Source: Candidatus Falkowbacteria bacterium CG10_big_fil_rev_8_21_14_0_10_43_10 (GTDB taxonomy: Bacteria; Patescibacteriota; Patescibacteriia; Patescibacteriales; XYC2-FULL-47-12). Taken from it: 12,192 nt of DNA. This document shows, piece after piece, positions 11,224 to 12,192 of the stretch. The first letter of the stretch is position 1; the number at the start of each line of letters is the position of its first letter. Position numbers and translations under genes: made by a program. The notes below the pieces were generated by a model that ran no database searches, was not told the DNA's origin, and saw only the letters and a program-made list of their open reading frames with translations. The stretch lies in contig PFAR01000025.1 in assembly GCA_002773655.1 (NCBI GenBank), forward strand, positions 1 through 12,192, given 5' to 3'.

Positions 11224-11330
11224 CCCGTGAAATACTGTGAAGCAATTTCACTGGGGTAAATGCGAATACATTGTACGGACTTAAATTTACTCAGATTCAC
11301 CCTGTGAAATTTATAAAATATTTCACGGGG
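11224..11330. repeat. Twin palindromes between trmB and the divergent gene
   Basis: Two related hairpins are present. At 11224-11256, CCC-GTGAAAT pairs with ATTTCAC-T-GGG. At 11300-11330, CCC-T-GTGAAAT pairs with ATTTCAC-GGG. Each has a one-base bulge, on opposite arms, and each is followed by GGGGTAAATG (11253-11262, 11327-11336). They fill the 246-base divergent gap together with both promoters. They may be dispersed repeats or a paired binding site. Confidence 0.7.
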
Positions 11331-11411
11331 TAAATGGCAAATTCTTCAAATTGCGAATTTACGAATACTACAAATAATTATAAAGTGTTTTGGAGGCGTG
11401 TCAATTTAGAG

Positions 11412-11417
11412 TATAAT
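11412..11417 (+). promoter_or_regulatory. -10 box of the two-repeat protein gene (leaderless)
   Basis: A perfect TATAAT ends eight bases before the ATG at 11426, so the mRNA should begin at or next to the start codon. The best -35 candidate (TTGGAG, 11390-11395) is poor. Confidence 0.6.
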
Positions 11418-11425
11418 GTGGTTAT

Positions 11426-12151
11426 ATGAGGAAGAAGAAGTTTTATCTTAAAAAAATAGGCCAAAGGGGGAATATTGCCGTTTGGCAGGTGGATGGTGGC
11501 ATTATTCGCGCGAAAGTGGAAAAAGAATTTACCAATTTTGGCCAGCATTATCGTTTTCCCTTCATCCCGGAATATGAATTCTGGCTGGACAAAGAAGCTG
11601 ATCCCGACGAAAGAAAATTTTTTATTGATCATTTATTGGCGGAGTGGCGTTTAATGAGAAATGGAAGGTCATATAATTATGCCATAAAAGAAGCGGACAA
11701 AGCGGAAAAAGCGGAAAGAAAAAAAGCGGGAGACGCGACCAAAGCGATTAACAAGCAAGGCAAGCCGGATATTAAAAAAATTCATAAAAAATTTATCAAT
11801 CAAGCGGGAGAGCTGTTAATCTGGCTGATTGACGGTCGGCTGGTCCGTAGCATTTTTGATGTTGATTTTACTGAAGGAGGGCATGGTTTGGTTTATGACT
11901 TTGTGCCCAAAAATGAAATATGGATAGACGATGACTTAAGCGCTAAAGAGCGGCCATTCGTTATTTTGCATGAGCTGTATGAAAGATCGCGAATGGCGCG
12001 AGGGCTGGCTTATAATCAGGCGCATAAAAAAGCGAGCCGGCTGGAATGGGAATGCCGGCATAATGAAAAAAGGCTGGCCGGAAATTTAGCAAAACTAGGA
12101 TTTTATCCAGCACCGTGCCCGAATACCCTGCGGTCTCTGCCGCAGGGATGA
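11426..12151 (+). CDS. Protein of unknown function with a duplicated domain and an HExxE motif in the second copy
   Basis: The 241-residue protein contains two similar halves. Copy 1 (about 16-98) reads VWQVDGGIIR ... FTNFGQHYRFPFIPEYEFWLD, then FIDHLLAEWRLMRNGRSYNYA. Copy 2 (about 127-211) reads IWLIDGRLVR ... FTEGGHGLVYDFVPKNEIWID, then VILHELYERSRMARGLAYNQAH. A lysine-rich linker (95-122) joins them. Copy 2 has H182-E183-x2-E186, H200 and E207, a possible metal site. Copy 1 keeps H69 and E73 but has L and I at the positions of E183 and H200. No signal peptide or membrane segment is seen. No family was recognised; a metalloprotease-like or metal-binding role is a guess. The last 12-14 residues (PCPNTLRSLPQG) come from a palindromic repeat that also contains the stop. 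No SD; probably leaderless. Confidence 0.8.
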   Translation: MRKKKFYLKKIGQRGNIAVWQVDGGIIRAKVEKEFTNFGQHYRFPFIPEYEFWLDKEADPDERKFFIDHLLAEWRLMRNGRSYNYAIKEADKAEKAERKKAGDATKAINKQGKPDIKKIHKKFINQAGELLIWLIDGRLVRSIFDVDFTEGGHGLVYDFVPKNEIWIDDDLSAKERPFVILHELYERSRMARGLAYNQAHKKASRLEWECRHNEKRLAGNLAKLGFYPAPCPNTLRSLPQG

Positions 12152-12192
12152 AGGGCTATCATCATTCTTGCCGCAGGGTTTAATACCCTGCG
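12122..12192. repeat. GC-rich palindromic repeat, two units, running out of the window
   Basis: Unit 1 is CCCTGCGG (12126-12133), loop TCTCTG, CCGCAGGG (12140-12147). Unit 2 is CGCAGGGT (12172-12179), 5-base loop, ACCCTGCG (12185-12192), continuing past the end. AATACCCTGCG recurs with a 60-base period (12122-12132, 12182-12192). The first unit supplies the end and stop codon of the preceding gene. No T-run follows unit 1. Probably a REP-like dispersed or short tandem repeat. Confidence 0.75.

Overview
The window looks like a piece of a small-genome, AT-rich bacterium of the Patescibacteria (CPR) type, probably Falkowbacteria/Parcubacteria-like. This is inferred from gene content and style, not from a marker gene. 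The signs are short intergenic gaps, host genes that mostly lack a Shine-Dalgarno (SD) sequence, several apparently leaderless mRNAs, a TraR/DksA-lspA pair, a signal-anchored 3D-domain protein, a thioredoxin-DsbD fusion, and many small palindromic repeats. TGA is used as an ordinary stop, so no recoding is seen.

Layout. 1-750: the 3' end of a probable serine recombinase runs antisense into tRNA-Asp. tRNA-Asp is the last gene of a minus-strand tRNA cluster (Gly-Leu-Pro-Asp) that has a clear promoter at its head. 765-3570: two minus-strand genes, a Gfo/Idh/MocA oxidoreductase and a xylose-isomerase-like TIM-barrel protein. Both are GC-rich, carry good SD sequences and have their own terminators, which suggests an acquired sugar-modification module. 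3758-4804: a secreted 3D-domain protein with its own promoter, leader hairpin and terminator, then tRNA-Cys. 4805-5430: about 625 bases without a gene. They hold a cluster of 24-bp palindromes interleaved with two perfect DnaA-box sequences, then an AT-rich stretch with a promoter, then sequence that folds into long helices and ends at a strong terminator (candidate non-coding RNA). 5439-8764: a plus-strand run of TraR/DksA-type regulator, lspA, a thioredoxin/CcdA-type redox protein, a PolB-like 3'-5' exonuclease and a YraN-type nuclease-fold protein. 8770-10467: a small SD-bearing gene, a short secreted protein and an inositol-monophosphatase-family phosphatase. 10466-12192: trmB (minus) and a divergent two-repeat protein, separated by twin palindromes. 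The window ends inside a GC-rich palindromic repeat.

Functional themes. Envelope proteins (3D protein, LspA, redox protein, short secreted protein) alternate with nucleic-acid housekeeping (tRNAs, TrmB, exonuclease, YraN). The most notable points are: (i) the DnaA-box/palindrome cluster next to a structured, gene-free region; (ii) a palindromic repeat inserted in frame in trmB; (iii) a recombinase whose stop codon lies inside the tRNA it abuts; (iv) the split between SD-less or leaderless host-like genes and SD-bearing, GC-rich genes; and (v) a protein with a duplicated domain of which only one copy keeps an HExxE-type motif. No database search, folding program or skew calculation was run. 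All pairings were read by eye.
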